Shown: positions 36,994-50,683, numbered from the stretch's first letter. The stretch: 50,844 bases of DNA from Ralstonia sp. TCR112 (GCF_007997035.1 NZ_VOSS01000065.1:1-50844); one strand, 5' to 3'. Notes: generated by a model not told the origin, from the letters alone. A program made the numbers and translations.

Positions 36994-37473
36994 ATGCAAG
37001 CCAACTCGCGCGCCTTTTTCCTGCTGATTGCCGTGATCTCCTTCGGGTTGGTCGGCTATGCGCTGTACCTGCAGCACGTTGAGGGGCTGCAGCCATGCCC
37101 CCTGTGCATCCTGCAGCGGTTTGCGTTCCTCGGCATCGGCGTGTTCTCGCTGCTGGCGGCGCTGTCGTCGGCCACGCGGCTGCTGTGGCACGGGCTCGGC
37201 ATGCTGTCTGGCCTGGCCGGCCTGTGCGTTGCGGGGTATCACGTGTCGCTGCTGCTGAACCCGAAGGCAACGTGCGGCATCGACCCGATCGAGAACTGGG
37301 TCAACGCGCTGCCCACTGCCAAATGGCTGCCGCAGGTGTTCGAAGCCGATGGCCTGTGCGTCGGGCCGATGCCGCCGGTGCTGGGCCTGTCGGTGCCGGT
37401 GTGGTCGCTGATCTGGCTGGTGATTCTGTCGCTGACGCTCGTGGTGGCGATGATCCGCCGCGAGCGCCGCTGA
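36994..37473 (+). CDS. dsbB: Disulfide bond formation protein B
   Basis: A 159-residue, four-helix inner-membrane quinone reductase that reoxidises DsbA. The first periplasmic Cys pair is Cys35 and Cys38 in CPLCILQRF; the second pair lies in KATCGIDPIENW and EADGLCVGPMPP. All four essential cysteines are present. It stands 110 bases after radA and 16 bases before a DUF523 gene. A -10-like GATAAT lies near 36946. Confidence 0.95.
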   Translation: MQANSRAFFLLIAVISFGLVGYALYLQHVEGLQPCPLCILQRFAFLGIGVFSLLAALSSATRLLWHGLGMLSGLAGLCVAGYHVSLLLNPKATCGIDPIENWVNALPTAKWLPQVFEADGLCVGPMPPVLGLSVPVWSLIWLVILSLTLVVAMIRRERR

Positions 37474-37489
37474 GCCGGGGCCGCTGATC

Positions 37490-38017
37490 ATGCAACGCGT
37501 GCTGGTGAGTGCCTGCCTGCTGGGCCAGCCGGTGCGCTATGACGGCGGCACAGTCGCCACCGAGGGCGGCATCCTGGCGCGCTGGCAGATGGAAGGGCGC
37601 ATCGTGCCGATGTGCCCGGAGATGGCCGGCGGTTTGCCCGTCCCGCGTCTGCCCGCGGAAATTCACGGCGAGGGCGGTGGCGCGGCGGTGTTGCGGGGCG
37701 CAGCCCGTGTTGTCGAACACCACGGCCATGACGTTACGGAAGCGTTTGTAAGGGGCGCGCAACGCGCCCTGGAGGCGGCGCAGTCTGCCGGCGTGCAAGT
37801 CGCCGTGCTCACCGAGCGCAGCCCGTCTTGCGGTTCTGCATTTCTCTACGACGGGACGTTTTCCAGCCAGTTGCAGGAAGGCGAGGGCGTGACGGCGGCG
37901 CTGCTGCGCCAACACGGCATCCGCGTGTTCAGCCAGCACCAGCTGGAAGAAGCCGGGCGCCTGCTCGATGCGCTCGACGCGCAGGACCGCGCCGATTCGT
38001 CAATCGGCAAACCGTAG
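37490..38017 (+). CDS. DUF523 family protein
   Basis: The 175-residue product has the DUF523 pattern: VSACLLGQPVRYDGG near the start, CPEMAGGLPVPRLPAEIHG, and LTERSPSCGSAFLYDG, each with conserved cysteines or charged residues. The family has no firmly assigned function. It follows dsbB closely on the same strand. Its stop lies inside the 3' end of the convergent CoA-transferase gene (18-base overlap). Confidence 0.85.
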   Translation: MQRVLVSACLLGQPVRYDGGTVATEGGILARWQMEGRIVPMCPEMAGGLPVPRLPAEIHGEGGGAAVLRGAARVVEHHGHDVTEAFVRGAQRALEAAQSAGVQVAVLTERSPSCGSAFLYDGTFSSQLQEGEGVTAALLRQHGIRVFSQHQLEEAGRLLDALDAQDRADSSIGKP

Positions 38018-39106
38018 CGGCAAGGCGAGCTGCACGGGCTCGCCGTTCTCCTTCACCACGCTGTTGCGCTCGACAAAGAGCGGATGTTGCAACGCTTCTT
38101 CCATGCGCAGCACGGGCGTGACACAGCAATCGGCATCGGCAAAACGCGCGGTCCATTCGGCTTGCGTGGCGGTCAGGAAGAGCGCAGCAAGTTCATCGCG
38201 AATGGCGCGTGCGTCATCGCCGCCGACGCGCTGGCCGAGCGCCCAGTGCTGCGCTTTCCATTCGGGTTTTTCGATGACCTCGCACATCGCCTGCCAGAAC
38301 TTCAATTCGAGCGCGCCGACGGCCATGAAGCGATCGTCCGCCGTGCGATATACGCCGTAGCACGGCACGCCGCCATTGAGCAAATCGGTGCCCGCAGGGC
38401 TGGCCTTGCCGCGCGTGCCGACGGCAAAGAACGCCATCAGGTTGTGCGCGAACACCGAGTCCGTCATCGATACATCGACGTAGCGGCCGCGGCCCGTGGC
38501 GCGCGCGTCGACCAGCGCGGCCAGGATGCCGACCACCGCCGTGAGGGCGCCGCCCAGCAGGTCGCCGATCTGCACGTTCGGGACGATGGGCGTGCCATCC
38601 GCGCTGGCGAGTTGATCGAGTATACCCGCATAGCCGACGTAGTTGATGTCGTGGCCGGCCGCTTGCGCCAGCGGGCCGTCCTGGCCGTAGCCGCTGATGG
38701 AACACATGACGAGCGCCGGGTTGGCCGCGCGCAGGGTGTCCCAGCCGACACCGAGGCGCGCCATGACGCCAGGGCGGAAGCTTTCGATCAGCACATCGGC
38801 GTGGCGTACGAGTTCGATGAGCGCGTCGCGGTCTTCGGCGCGTTTCAGGTCGAGCCGCATTTCGGTCTTGCCGCGATTGAGCGAGCGGAAGAACAGGCTC
38901 GGACGTTCGGCCGCGCGGTCAGCGGAGGTGCGCATCATGTCGCGCGCGTAGTCGCCGGGGCCGGGGTCTTCGATCTTGATGACTTCTGCGCCGAGGTCGG
39001 CCAGGTGGCGCGTGGCGGCCGGGCCGGGCAGCAGGCGCGTGAGGTCGAGCACGCGCACGCCGGTCAGAGGCTGGTGCGTGGCGGTGTCCGGCGACGGCGA
39101 TGTCAT
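38000..39106 (-). CDS. CaiB/BaiF family CoA-transferase, alpha-methylacyl-CoA racemase-like
   Basis: The 368-residue protein starts VRVLDLTRLLPGPAATRHLADLGAEVIKIEDPG, a type-III CoA-transferase N-terminus. The racemase-type catalytic pair is present: the His in AAGHDINYVGYAG and the Asp in VQIGDLLGGALT. This favours alpha-methylacyl-CoA racemase over true CoA transfer, acting on branched acyl-CoA. The ATG at 39106 is preceded by AGGAGACCTGTTG; a TTG one codon earlier is the alternative. The ABC-F gene lies 31 bases upstream on the same strand. Cytoplasmic. Confidence 0.9.
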   Translation of the reverse strand: MTSPSPDTATHQPLTGVRVLDLTRLLPGPAATRHLADLGAEVIKIEDPGPGDYARDMMRTSADRAAERPSLFFRSLNRGKTEMRLDLKRAEDRDALIELVRHADVLIESFRPGVMARLGVGWDTLRAANPALVMCSISGYGQDGPLAQAAGHDINYVGYAGILDQLASADGTPIVPNVQIGDLLGGALTAVVGILAALVDARATGRGRYVDVSMTDSVFAHNLMAFFAVGTRGKASPAGTDLLNGGVPCYGVYRTADDRFMAVGALELKFWQAMCEVIEKPEWKAQHWALGQRVGGDDARAIRDELAALFLTATQAEWTARFADADCCVTPVLRMEEALQHPLFVERNSVVKENGEPVQLALPLRFAD

Positions 39107-39137
39107 CAACAGGTCTCCTTGGCCGGACGCGCCAGCC

Positions 39138-41075
<1,938 letters not shown>

Positions 41076-41259
41076 GAAAAACTGCGCTTGAAGGCAAATC
41101 GGAGAAGGCTGCGATTGTAGCGTGCTGCGTCGCACGATCCTGGCGCGCCGGAGGCGTTTGGACTGGTGCATTGCACCGTGCCGAAGCAGCGCCCGCCCGC
41201 AATCTGTGCGGCGGCATTGGACCTAGGGAAAACCATAGGTCTTCATGAAAGTTTTTTTC

Positions 41260-41305
41260 TTTACACGGCCGATTCGTGAAAATACATTTACACAAAATTT
41301 TCACG
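41260..41305 (+). promoter_or_regulatory. Promoter with overlapping inverted-repeat operator for the rpiR-iaaA-gsi operon
   Basis: TTTACA (41260-41265), 17 bases, TACATT (41283-41288) make a strong sigma-70 promoter. The perfect 9-bp arms CGTGAAAAT (41275-41283) and ATTTTCACG (41297-41305), 13 bases apart, bracket the -10 box and likely start site. That is a textbook repressor site. The RpiR regulator encoded 11 bases further on is the obvious candidate ligand. Confidence 0.75.
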
Positions 41306-41315
41306 GCCCAGGAAC

Positions 41316-42305
41316 ATGGCGAAATCCACCAGCAAGCGCACGGATGTGTCGAAAGGCGCATTTGCCGCCGATGCGACGGTCTCCGAGCGCATTGGAGCGG
41401 CCCTTGCCACGCTCACGCCGGCGCACCAGCGCATGGCGGAATACGTGCTGGCGAACCCGTTCCGCGCGGCCACCATGCGCATCGACGAGTTTGCCGCCGC
41501 GGTCGACATGTCGATTGCCACGGCCAACCGTTTTGCGCTGGCGCTGGGCTTTGACGGCTATCCGCAGTTCCGCGCGGGGCTGCTGCGCGGCTTCGAGGCG
41601 ACGCTCGCGCCGGTGGAAAAACTGCGCCACGAGCTGGCGCGCCCGGCCACCAGCGCGGAGATCTTCGCGGCCTCGCTCAACGAAGACATCGCCAACCTCG
41701 ACGCCACGCGCCGCATGCTCGACGCCGCTGCGTGCGAACGCGCGGTCGACGCCATCCTCGGCGCACAGCGCATCTACGTGATGGGCTTTGGCGCCAGCGG
41801 CTATCTGGCGGGCCTGCTGCGCCATGGGCTCGATCTTTACTGCGACACGGTGATCTCCGTTTCGCAGCCGGGCGGCGCATCGGATGCGGCGCGCCAGCTG
41901 CGCAAGATCGGGCCGAAGGATCTGCTGATCGCCATCGCATTCCCGCGCTATGCGGCGGACACCATCACGCTGGCCAAGCAGGCCGGCAAGCAAGGCTGCC
42001 AGCTGCTGGCGCTGACCGACAGCCCCACATCGCCGCTCGCGCCGCTGGCCGACATTGCGTTGTATGCGCGGCCGGAGCGGCAGTTTTCCGCCACGTCCGA
42101 CACGGCTGCCGTGGCGCTGTTCGAAGCGCTGTGCGGCGCGGTGGCGCATCGCTCGGCGCATTCGCTGGAATCGGCCGAGCGCCTGACTGAATTTGTGCTG
42201 CCGTGGCTGCATACCGCCCCGGCGCCGCGCGCCAACGACGCCGCGAACGCTCCCGGCACATCGACGACCACCCGACGCGGCCGCAAACGCACCGCTGAAA
42301 ACTGA
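41316..42305 (+). CDS. MurR/RpiR-family transcriptional regulator with SIS domain
   Basis: The 329-residue protein has the RpiR helix-turn-helix (RMAEYVLANPFRAATMRIDE, AAAVDMSIATANRFALALGF) at about residues 30-85 and a SIS sugar-phosphate-binding domain (AQRIYVMGFGASGYLAGLLR, VISVSQPGGASDAARQLR, DLLIAIAFPRYAADTITLA) from about 145. Members such as MurR sense amino-sugar phosphates. It should repress its own promoter and the downstream peptide genes via the inverted repeat at 41275-41305. The ATG at 41316 follows AGGAAC. The last 30 residues are polar and basic. Confidence 0.9.
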   Translation: MAKSTSKRTDVSKGAFAADATVSERIGAALATLTPAHQRMAEYVLANPFRAATMRIDEFAAAVDMSIATANRFALALGFDGYPQFRAGLLRGFEATLAPVEKLRHELARPATSAEIFAASLNEDIANLDATRRMLDAAACERAVDAILGAQRIYVMGFGASGYLAGLLRHGLDLYCDTVISVSQPGGASDAARQLRKIGPKDLLIAIAFPRYAADTITLAKQAGKQGCQLLALTDSPTSPLAPLADIALYARPERQFSATSDTAAVALFEALCGAVAHRSAHSLESAERLTEFVLPWLHTAPAPRANDAANAPGTSTTTRRGRKRTAEN

Positions 42306-42322
42306 TTTACATCGAGCCACGC

Positions 42323-43285
42323 ATGACTACGCCCATCCTCGCCATTCATGGCGGCGCCGGCACCATCACCCGCACGGCCATGAGTGCCGACAAGGAAGCC
42401 GCCTACCAGCAGGCCCTGAACGACATCCTGGCCGCCGGGCAACGCATTCTCATGGACGGCGGCAGCGCGCTGGATGCCGTGACCGAAGCCGTGCGCTTGC
42501 TCGAGGAGTGTCCGCTGTTCAACGCCGGCAAGGGGGCGGTGCTCACCAGCGCCGGCACGTACGAACTCGATGCGTCGATCATGGACGGCGCCACGCTGGC
42601 GGCCGGCGCAGTCACCTGCGTCAAGCGCCTGCGCAACCCGATCCTTGCGGCCCGCGCGGTGATGGAGCGCAGCGAACACGTCTTGTTCACCTCCGAAGGC
42701 GCCGAGGCGTTCGCCCAAGCGCAGGGCCTGGAGTTTGTCGAGCCCGACTACTACTACACCGAAGCGCGCTACGCCCAATGGCAGCGTGCTCGCCAGCAAG
42801 ACGGCATGGCGCTGCTCGATCACGATGCCGCGTCGCTCGTGGCCAAGGAAGCCGCGCCCATCGACCCGGACAACAAGTTCGGCACCGTGGGCGCCGTGGC
42901 ATGCGACGCGCAAGGGCGCCTCGCGGCGGCCACCTCCACGGGCGGCGTCACCAACAAGAAGGTTGGCCGCGTGGGCGACACGCCCATCGTCGGCGCGGGC
43001 TGCTTTGCGAACAACGTGGCTGCGGTGTCGTGCACGGGCACGGGCGAGATGTTCATCCGCGCGGTGGCCGCCTATGACGTGGCCGCGCAGATGGAATACG
43101 CCGGCAAGTCACTGGCCGATGCCACCGACGACGTGGTGATGCGCAAGCTAATGGCCATCAATGGCCGCGGCGGGCTGATTGCCGTGGACGCACAGGGCAA
43201 CGTCGCCTTGCCGTTCAACACCGAAGGGATGTACCGCGGGTTCGCACGCGGGGCCGAAGCGCCCGTCGTGTCGATCTACCGGTAA
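42323..43285 (+). CDS. iaaA: Isoaspartyl peptidase / type-2 L-asparaginase
   Basis: The 320-residue precursor belongs to the Ntn-hydrolases that self-cleave before a threonine. ILAIHGGAGTITRTAM is the N-terminal signature, and GTVGAVACDAQGRLAAATST contains the nucleophile Thr188. The segments STGGVTNKKVGRVGDTPIVG and CTGTGEMFIR are typical of EcAIII/IaaA. It hydrolyses beta-aspartyl (isoAsp) dipeptides and, slowly, asparagine. It sits just before gsiA, as in E. coli iaaA-gsiABCD. 17 bases separate it from the regulator gene. Confidence 0.95.
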   Translation: MTTPILAIHGGAGTITRTAMSADKEAAYQQALNDILAAGQRILMDGGSALDAVTEAVRLLEECPLFNAGKGAVLTSAGTYELDASIMDGATLAAGAVTCVKRLRNPILAARAVMERSEHVLFTSEGAEAFAQAQGLEFVEPDYYYTEARYAQWQRARQQDGMALLDHDAASLVAKEAAPIDPDNKFGTVGAVACDAQGRLAAATSTGGVTNKKVGRVGDTPIVGAGCFANNVAAVSCTGTGEMFIRAVAAYDVAAQMEYAGKSLADATDDVVMRKLMAINGRGGLIAVDAQGNVALPFNTEGMYRGFARGAEAPVVSIYR

Positions 43286-43330
43286 GCAGCAGCCCAGCAG
43301 AGAAGCGAGCAGGACAGCAGGAGATTTGTC

Positions 43331-45219
<1,889 letters not shown>

Positions 45220-45268
45220 TCGCAATACAGAACGCAGTGAGACGTCATCTTTGATGAGGAGGAAGGAA

Positions 45269-46834
45269 ATGTTCAATCGCTTTGCCCACCGAGTCGCATT
45301 CAGCCCGCGCGCAGCCATGGTTGCCAGCGGCCTGGCCTTGGCGGCATTCACCATGCCGGCCTTTGCCGCCAAGGATGCCGTGATGGCGGTCTACTCGACC
45401 TTCACCACGATGGACCCGTACGACGCCAACGACACGCTGTCGTTCAGCGCCGCCAAATCGTTCTATCAAGGCCTGTTCGGCTTCGACAAGGACATGAAGC
45501 TGGTCAACGTGCTGTGCGACAGCTACGACGTCAGCAAGGACGGCCTGGTCTACACGTTCAAGCTGCGCAAGGGCGTGAAGTTCCACGACGGCACCACCTT
45601 TGACGCCACCGCCGTCAAGGCCAACCTGGACCGCGTGACGGACCCGGCCAACAAGCTCAAACGTTTCGTGCTGTTCAACCGCGTGGCGAAGACCGAAGTG
45701 GTGGATCCGTACACCGCGCGCGTGACGCTCAAGGAGCCGTTCTCGCCGTTCATCAACGTGCTGGCGCACCCGTCGGCGGCCATGATTTCGCCCACGGCAC
45801 TCAAGAAGTACGGCAAGGACATCGCCTTCCACCCGGTCGGCACCGGCCCGTTCGAGTTTGTCGAATGGAAGCAGACCGACTACCTGAAGGGCAAGAAATT
45901 CGACGGCTACTGGAAGCATGGCCTGCCGAAGATCGACACCATCACCTGGAAGCCGGTGGTCGACAACAACACGCGCGCCACCGTCATGCAGACGGGCGAA
46001 GCCGACTTTGCATTCACGATTCCGTTTGAACAGGCAGCGGTGCTCAAGAGCAGCCCGAAGGTTGACCTGATTGCCGCGCCGTCGATCATCCAGCGCTATG
46101 TCAGCTTCAACACCAACGTGAAGCCGTTCGACAACCCGAAGGTGCGTCAGGCAATCAACTACGCCATCAACAAGGATGCGCTGACCAAGGTGGCGTTTGC
46201 GGGCTACGCCGTGCCGTCTGAAGGTGTGGTGCCGCCGGGCGTGGACTACGCCGTCAAGCTGGGCCCGTGGCCGTACAACCCGGCCAAGGCGAAAGAGCTG
46301 CTGAAGGAAGCGGGCTACCCGAACGGCTTCGAGACGCAACTGTGGTCCGCCTACAACCACACGACGGCGCAGAAGATCATCCAGTTCGTGCAGCAGCAAC
46401 TGGCGCAGGTCGGCATCAAGGCCTCGGTGCTGGCGCTGGAAGCCGGCCAGCGCGTCGAGCGCGTCGAAAGCGTGCCGAAGCCCGAAGACGCCGGCGTGCG
46501 CATGTACTACGCAGGCTGGTCGTCGTCGACGGGTGAATCGGATTGGGCGCTGCGTCCGCTGCTGGCATCGGAAGCCATGCCGCCCAAGTCGTTCAACACG
46601 GCGTACTACAAGAACGAGCAGGTCGATGCCGACATCGCCGGCGCGCTGCGCACGACCGATCGCGCAGAGAAGTCGAAGCTCTACACCGACGCGCAGAAGC
46701 GCATCTGGGAAGACGCACCGTGGGCCTTCCTGGTGACGGAGAAGATCGTCTACGCGCGCTCGAAGCGCCTGTCGGGTGCGTACGTGGCACCGGACGGTTC
46801 GTTCAGCTTCGACGACATCGACATCAAGCAATAA
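45269..46834 (+). CDS. gsiB: Periplasmic peptide-binding protein of the Gsi-type importer
   Basis: The 521-residue SBP_bac_5 protein has a signal peptide of about 33 residues ending in AFA, then [66 protein letters not shown] and [19 protein letters not shown] are family landmarks; GsiB is the closest match. It binds peptides (glutathione in E. coli) and delivers them to GsiCD. AGGAGGAAGGAA precedes the ATG at 45269. A stem-loop follows its stop, consistent with higher expression of the binding protein. Confidence 0.92.
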   Translation: MFNRFAHRVAFSPRAAMVASGLALAAFTMPAFAAKDAVMAVYSTFTTMDPYDANDTLSFSAAKSFYQGLFGFDKDMKLVNVLCDSYDVSKDGLVYTFKLRKGVKFHDGTTFDATAVKANLDRVTDPANKLKRFVLFNRVAKTEVVDPYTARVTLKEPFSPFINVLAHPSAAMISPTALKKYGKDIAFHPVGTGPFEFVEWKQTDYLKGKKFDGYWKHGLPKIDTITWKPVVDNNTRATVMQTGEADFAFTIPFEQAAVLKSSPKVDLIAAPSIIQRYVSFNTNVKPFDNPKVRQAINYAINKDALTKVAFAGYAVPSEGVVPPGVDYAVKLGPWPYNPAKAKELLKEAGYPNGFETQLWSAYNHTTAQKIIQFVQQQLAQVGIKASVLALEAGQRVERVESVPKPEDAGVRMYYAGWSSSTGESDWALRPLLASEAMPPKSFNTAYYKNEQVDADIAGALRTTDRAEKSKLYTDAQKRIWEDAPWAFLVTEKIVYARSKRLSGAYVAPDGSFSFDDIDIKQ

Positions 46835-46850
46835 GTCTCATTGCCGTACC

Positions 46851-46875
46851 GGCCCGCGCAGCCGTTGCGCGGGCC
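46851..46875 (+). other. Intercistronic stem-loop between gsiB and gsiC
   Basis: GGCCCGCGCA (46851-46860) and TGCGCGGGCC (46866-46875) form a perfect 10-bp stem with loop GCCGT and no T-run. Such loops often stabilise the upstream binding-protein message and lower expression of the following permease. Confidence 0.6.
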
Positions 46876-46910
46876 CTTGCATTTGAATTGCCGCCTGCGG
46901 TGGATTTGCC

Positions 46911-47834
46911 ATGCTGAACTACTTCATTAAACGTGTGCTGGGCGTGATCCCGACACTGCTGATCGTGGCAGTGCTGGTGTTCCTGTTCGTGCACCTGTTG
47001 CCGGGCGACCCGGCGCGACTGGCTGCCGGCCCCGAAGCCGACCCGGCCACCGTCGAGCTGGTCCGCGCCGATCTGGGGCTCGACAAGCCGATGCACGAGC
47101 AGTTCGTGCGCTTTTTCGGTAACGCGCTGCGCGGCGAGTTCGGCAACTCGATCCGCACCAAGCGGCCGGTGAGCGAAGAGATTGGCGAGCGCTTCTGGCC
47201 CACGCTCAACCTGACGATTGCCAGCATGGTGTGGGCGGTGATCTTCGGCATGGTGATCGGCATCACATCCGCCGTGTGGCGCAACAAGTGGCCCGACCGT
47301 CTGGGCATGACGCTCGCCGTGTCGGGCATTTCGTTTCCGGCGTTTGCGCTGGGCATGCTGCTGATGGAGGTGTTCTCGGTGCAGCTCGGCTGGCTGCCGT
47401 CCATCGGCGCGGATACCTGGAAGCACTACGTCCTGCCATCGCTTACGCTGGGCGCGGCCGTGGCCGCGGTGATGGCGCGTTTCACGCGTGCATCGTTCGT
47501 GGAAGTGCTGCAGGAAGATTTCGTGCGCACCGCCCGTGCCAAGGGCGTGCGCGAGACGGTGGTGGTCATCAAGCATTGCCTGCGCAACGCGATGATCCCG
47601 GTGGTGACGATGATGGGCCTGCAATTCGGCTTCCTGCTGGGCGGCTCGATCGTCGTGGAGAAGGTGTTCAACTGGCCGGGTCTCGGGCGCCTGCTGGTAG
47701 ATGCAGTCGAGATGCGCGACTACCCGGTCATCCAGGCCGAGGTGCTGCTGTTCTCGCTGGAGTTCATCCTGATCAACCTCGTGGTGGACATGCTGTACAC
47801 CGTCATCAACCCCACCATCCGCTACAAGAAGTAA
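46911..47834 (+). CDS. gsiC: Peptide ABC transporter permease GsiC
   Basis: The 307-residue inner-membrane protein starts [20 protein letters not shown], typical of DppB/GsiC permeases, with about six helices. [17 protein letters not shown] is the conserved first periplasmic segment and [20 protein letters not shown] the ATPase-contact EAA loop. The late [20 protein letters not shown] is standard. It pairs with GsiD ten bases downstream. Confidence 0.94.
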   Translation: MLNYFIKRVLGVIPTLLIVAVLVFLFVHLLPGDPARLAAGPEADPATVELVRADLGLDKPMHEQFVRFFGNALRGEFGNSIRTKRPVSEEIGERFWPTLNLTIASMVWAVIFGMVIGITSAVWRNKWPDRLGMTLAVSGISFPAFALGMLLMEVFSVQLGWLPSIGADTWKHYVLPSLTLGAAVAAVMARFTRASFVEVLQEDFVRTARAKGVRETVVVIKHCLRNAMIPVVTMMGLQFGFLLGGSIVVEKVFNWPGLGRLLVDAVEMRDYPVIQAEVLLFSLEFILINLVVDMLYTVINPTIRYKK

Positions 47835-47844
47835 GGAGGCCGCC

Positions 47845-48744
47845 ATGACCCAAGCCGCAAGCCAGGCGGTCGCACCGCAAGCCGCCACCGAACCCGTCCG
47901 CACCCCGTGGACGGAGTTCTGGCGCAAGTTCCATAAGCAGCATCTGGCGATGGGCGCAGGTGTGTTCGTGATCGCGCTGGTGTTGATCGCCATCCTCGCG
48001 CCGCACATCGTGCCGTTCGACCCGGAAAACTATTTCGACTACGACGCGCTCAACGCGGGGCCGTCGGCGCAGCATTGGTTTGGCGTCGACTCGCTGGGCC
48101 GCGACATCTTCAGCCGCATCCTGATGGGTACGCGCATCTCGCTGGAAGCGGGCTTCGTTTCGGTCATCATCGGCGCCATCGTGGGCACCATGCTCGGCCT
48201 GCTGGCCGGCTACTACGAAGGCTGGTGGGACCGCATCGTCATGCGCATCTCCGACGTGCTGTTTGCCTTCCCCGGCATCCTGCTGGCCATCGGCATCGTG
48301 GCCATCCTGGGCAACGGCATGATCAACGTGATCTTTGCCGTGGCGGTGTTCAGCATTCCGGCGTTTGCGCGGCTGGTGCGCGGCAATACGCTCATGCTCA
48401 AGCACCTGACGTATGTAGAAGCCGCACGCAGCATCGGCGCATCGGACTGGACGATCATCATGCGGCACATCCTGCCGGGCACGATTTCGTCCATCGTCGT
48501 GTACTTCTCGATGCGGATCGGCACCTCGATCATCACCGCTGCCAGCCTCTCGTTCCTGGGCCTGGGCGCACAGCCGCCCACGCCGGAATGGGGCGCGATG
48601 CTCAACGAGGCGCGCGCCGACATGGTGACGGCGCCGCACGTAGCGATCTTCCCGAGCCTGGCCATCTTCCTGACCGTGCTGGCGTTCAACCTGCTGGGCG
48701 ACGGCCTGCGCGACGCGCTGGACCCGAAGATCGACCGCCGCTGA
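47845..48744 (+). CDS. gsiD: Peptide ABC transporter permease GsiD
   Basis: The 299-residue second permease begins with a cytoplasmic head (residues 1-40, containing [18 protein letters not shown]), then about six helices. [21 protein letters not shown] is the DppC/GsiD signature and [20 protein letters not shown] the EAA loop. [13 protein letters not shown] near the end is also conserved. AAGGAGGCCGCC precedes the ATG. Confidence 0.94.
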   Translation: MTQAASQAVAPQAATEPVRTPWTEFWRKFHKQHLAMGAGVFVIALVLIAILAPHIVPFDPENYFDYDALNAGPSAQHWFGVDSLGRDIFSRILMGTRISLEAGFVSVIIGAIVGTMLGLLAGYYEGWWDRIVMRISDVLFAFPGILLAIGIVAILGNGMINVIFAVAVFSIPAFARLVRGNTLMLKHLTYVEAARSIGASDWTIIMRHILPGTISSIVVYFSMRIGTSIITAASLSFLGLGAQPPTPEWGAMLNEARADMVTAPHVAIFPSLAIFLTVLAFNLLGDGLRDALDPKIDRR

Positions 48745-48754
48745 GTTTGCCGGT

Positions 48755-49780
48755 ATGTCTCTGAGCCTTCCGCACATCGGCGCACTGTCGGCCGGCACAC
48801 GCAACAGCATCACCGACGTGGCCGGCGTCACCGTCGGCCACGCCACGATTGCCGGCGGCGACATCCAGACCGGCGTGACCGTGGTATGCCCGCACGCCGG
48901 GGACCCGTTCCTCGACAAGGTGCCGGCCGCCAGCGTCGTGCTCAACGGCTTCGGCAAGAGCATCGGCCTCGTGCAGGTAGACGAACTGGGCGTGCTGGAA
49001 ACGCCGATTGCGCTGACCAACACGTTTGCCGTGGGCGCCGTGGCGCAAGCGCAGATCCGCCAGGCGGTTGCCGCCAACCCGCAGATCGGCCGCGCATGGT
49101 CGACCGTCAATCCGCTCGCCTTTGAATGCAATGACGGCTACCTGAACGACCTGCAGGCGTTTGCCGTGCAGGACGTGCACTACGACGCGGCCTACGCTGC
49201 GGCAGCCCAAGCGTTTGAGCAAGGCGCGGTCGGGGCAGGGCGCGGGATGTCGTCGTTTGGCGTGAAGGGCGGCATCGGTTCTGCGTCGCGCGTGGTGACG
49301 CTTGCCGACGGCACGCAGCGCACGGTGGGTGCGCTGGTGCTGTCCAACTTTGGCGTGACGGAAAACCTGACGCTTGCAGGGCGCAACGTCGGTGCGGAGC
49401 TGGCAAAAGCGCTGGCCGCTGGCACGCCGGCGCCGGAAAAGGGCTCGATCATCATGCTGCTCGCCACTGATGCGCCGCTCGATGCACGCCAGTTGCGCCG
49501 CCTTGCCTTGCGCGCTGGCGCCGGGCTGGCGCGCACCGGCTCCGTCTTCGGCCATGGCAGCGGCGACATCGCGCTCGCGTTCTCTACTGCCTACACCGTG
49601 CCGCACGAAGGCACACGCGCCATGCCGGCCGTCGCCATGACCCACGAATCGCACCTCGACCCGCTGTTCCAGGCCGCCGCCGACAGCGTCGAACAAGCCA
49701 TCGTGCACGCGCTGTTCCACGCAACGGCTGTCACCGGCCGCGACGGCAACACGCGCCGCGCACTGACCGAATTGATCTGA
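48755..49780 (+). CDS. P1-family (DmpA-like) aminopeptidase
   Basis: The 341-residue protein is an autoprocessing P1 peptidase. NSITDVAGVTVGHATI near the N-terminus is the family signature. EKGSIIMLLATDAPLDARQL holds the predicted self-cleavage Gly230-Ser231, Ser231 being the N-terminal nucleophile of the beta subunit, as in DmpA (L-aminopeptidase / D-esterase) and beta-peptidyl BapA. Such enzymes remove N-terminal D-, beta- or ordinary residues from short peptides. No signal peptide is seen, so it is probably cytoplasmic and acts on imported peptides. Ten bases after gsiD. Confidence 0.9.
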   Translation: MSLSLPHIGALSAGTRNSITDVAGVTVGHATIAGGDIQTGVTVVCPHAGDPFLDKVPAASVVLNGFGKSIGLVQVDELGVLETPIALTNTFAVGAVAQAQIRQAVAANPQIGRAWSTVNPLAFECNDGYLNDLQAFAVQDVHYDAAYAAAAQAFEQGAVGAGRGMSSFGVKGGIGSASRVVTLADGTQRTVGALVLSNFGVTENLTLAGRNVGAELAKALAAGTPAPEKGSIIMLLATDAPLDARQLRRLALRAGAGLARTGSVFGHGSGDIALAFSTAYTVPHEGTRAMPAVAMTHESHLDPLFQAAADSVEQAIVHALFHATAVTGRDGNTRRALTELI

Positions 49781-49789
49781 CCTGACTCC

Positions 49790-50605
49790 ATGCGAATCCT
49801 GATTTCCGCCGACATCGAAGGCGTGGCCAACGTGTTCCACCCCGAGCAGACGCGCGCCGGCAACGGCGAATACGAACGCGCCCGCCGCTGGATGACCGCC
49901 GAAGCCGACGCCGCCGTCCGCGGCGCCTTCGATGGCGGCGCCACGGACGTGCTCGTCAACGATTCGCACGGAGGTTTCCGCAACCTCATCCCCGATTCCA
50001 TCGACCGCCGCGCACGCTTCGTCCTCGGCAAGCCGCGCTACCTGAGCATGATGGCCGGCGTGGACGGCTGCGATGCCGTGTGCATGATCGGCTACCACGC
50101 GCGCGCCGGCAGCCGCGGCGTGCTGGCACACACCATCAACAGCTTCGCGTTTGCGCGCGTGTGGTTCAACGAACAGGAACTGGGCGAAGCCGGCCTCTAC
50201 GGCGCCCTGGCCGGCGAGCGCGGTGTGCCGGTGGCCGTGGCCAGCGGCGACGACGTGTTCATCAAGGAAACCAAGCCGCTGCTGCCGCACACCACGTTTG
50301 TCGAGACCAAGCAGGCCGAAGGCCAGAACGCCGGCACATCGCTCTCGCCCGAGCAGTCGTGCGAAGCCATCTACGCAGCGGTGAAAGCCACGGTACGGCG
50401 CGGCCATTTCAGCATGCCGCTGCGCCTCCAGGCACCGATCGTCTGCCGCCTGCAAACGCAAACACCCGCATTGGCCGACCTGTTCTGCCAATGGCCCGCC
50501 CTGGAGCGCGTCGACGGCACGATGCTGCGCTTCGCCGCCGACTCCGTAGAACATGCTGTGCGTATGCTCAACAGCCTCTCCGCCATGTCGGCGATGCTGC
50601 GTTAA
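49790..50605 (+). CDS. M55 D-aminopeptidase (DppA-like)
   Basis: The 271-residue zinc peptidase matches DppA. The metal ligands are Asp8 and Glu10 (SADIEG), His60 (NDSHGGF), His103 (GYHARAG) and Glu133 (GEAGLYG), almost the same numbering as Bacillus subtilis DppA, and His114 in LAHTINS is the likely catalytic residue. DppA removes N-terminal D-amino acids from peptides such as D-Ala-D-Ala. It is the last gene of the operon, nine bases after the DmpA-like gene. Cytoplasmic decamer expected from family knowledge. Confidence 0.93.
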   Translation: MRILISADIEGVANVFHPEQTRAGNGEYERARRWMTAEADAAVRGAFDGGATDVLVNDSHGGFRNLIPDSIDRRARFVLGKPRYLSMMAGVDGCDAVCMIGYHARAGSRGVLAHTINSFAFARVWFNEQELGEAGLYGALAGERGVPVAVASGDDVFIKETKPLLPHTTFVETKQAEGQNAGTSLSPEQSCEAIYAAVKATVRRGHFSMPLRLQAPIVCRLQTQTPALADLFCQWPALERVDGTMLRFAADSVEHAVRMLNSLSAMSAMLR

Positions 50606-50683
50606 GCAGCAGCTCAGCACATCACAGCGCCAACGCTCGCGCTGAGACGGTTTGGCCGTTGACGTTCCTGCCCTTGATGGCGC

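Noticed and set aside
38000-38017. 18-base overlap of the DUF523 and CoA-transferase genes as a regulatory device
   Set aside because: Short convergent overlaps are common in compact genomes; both stop codons are ordinary and nothing else is special.
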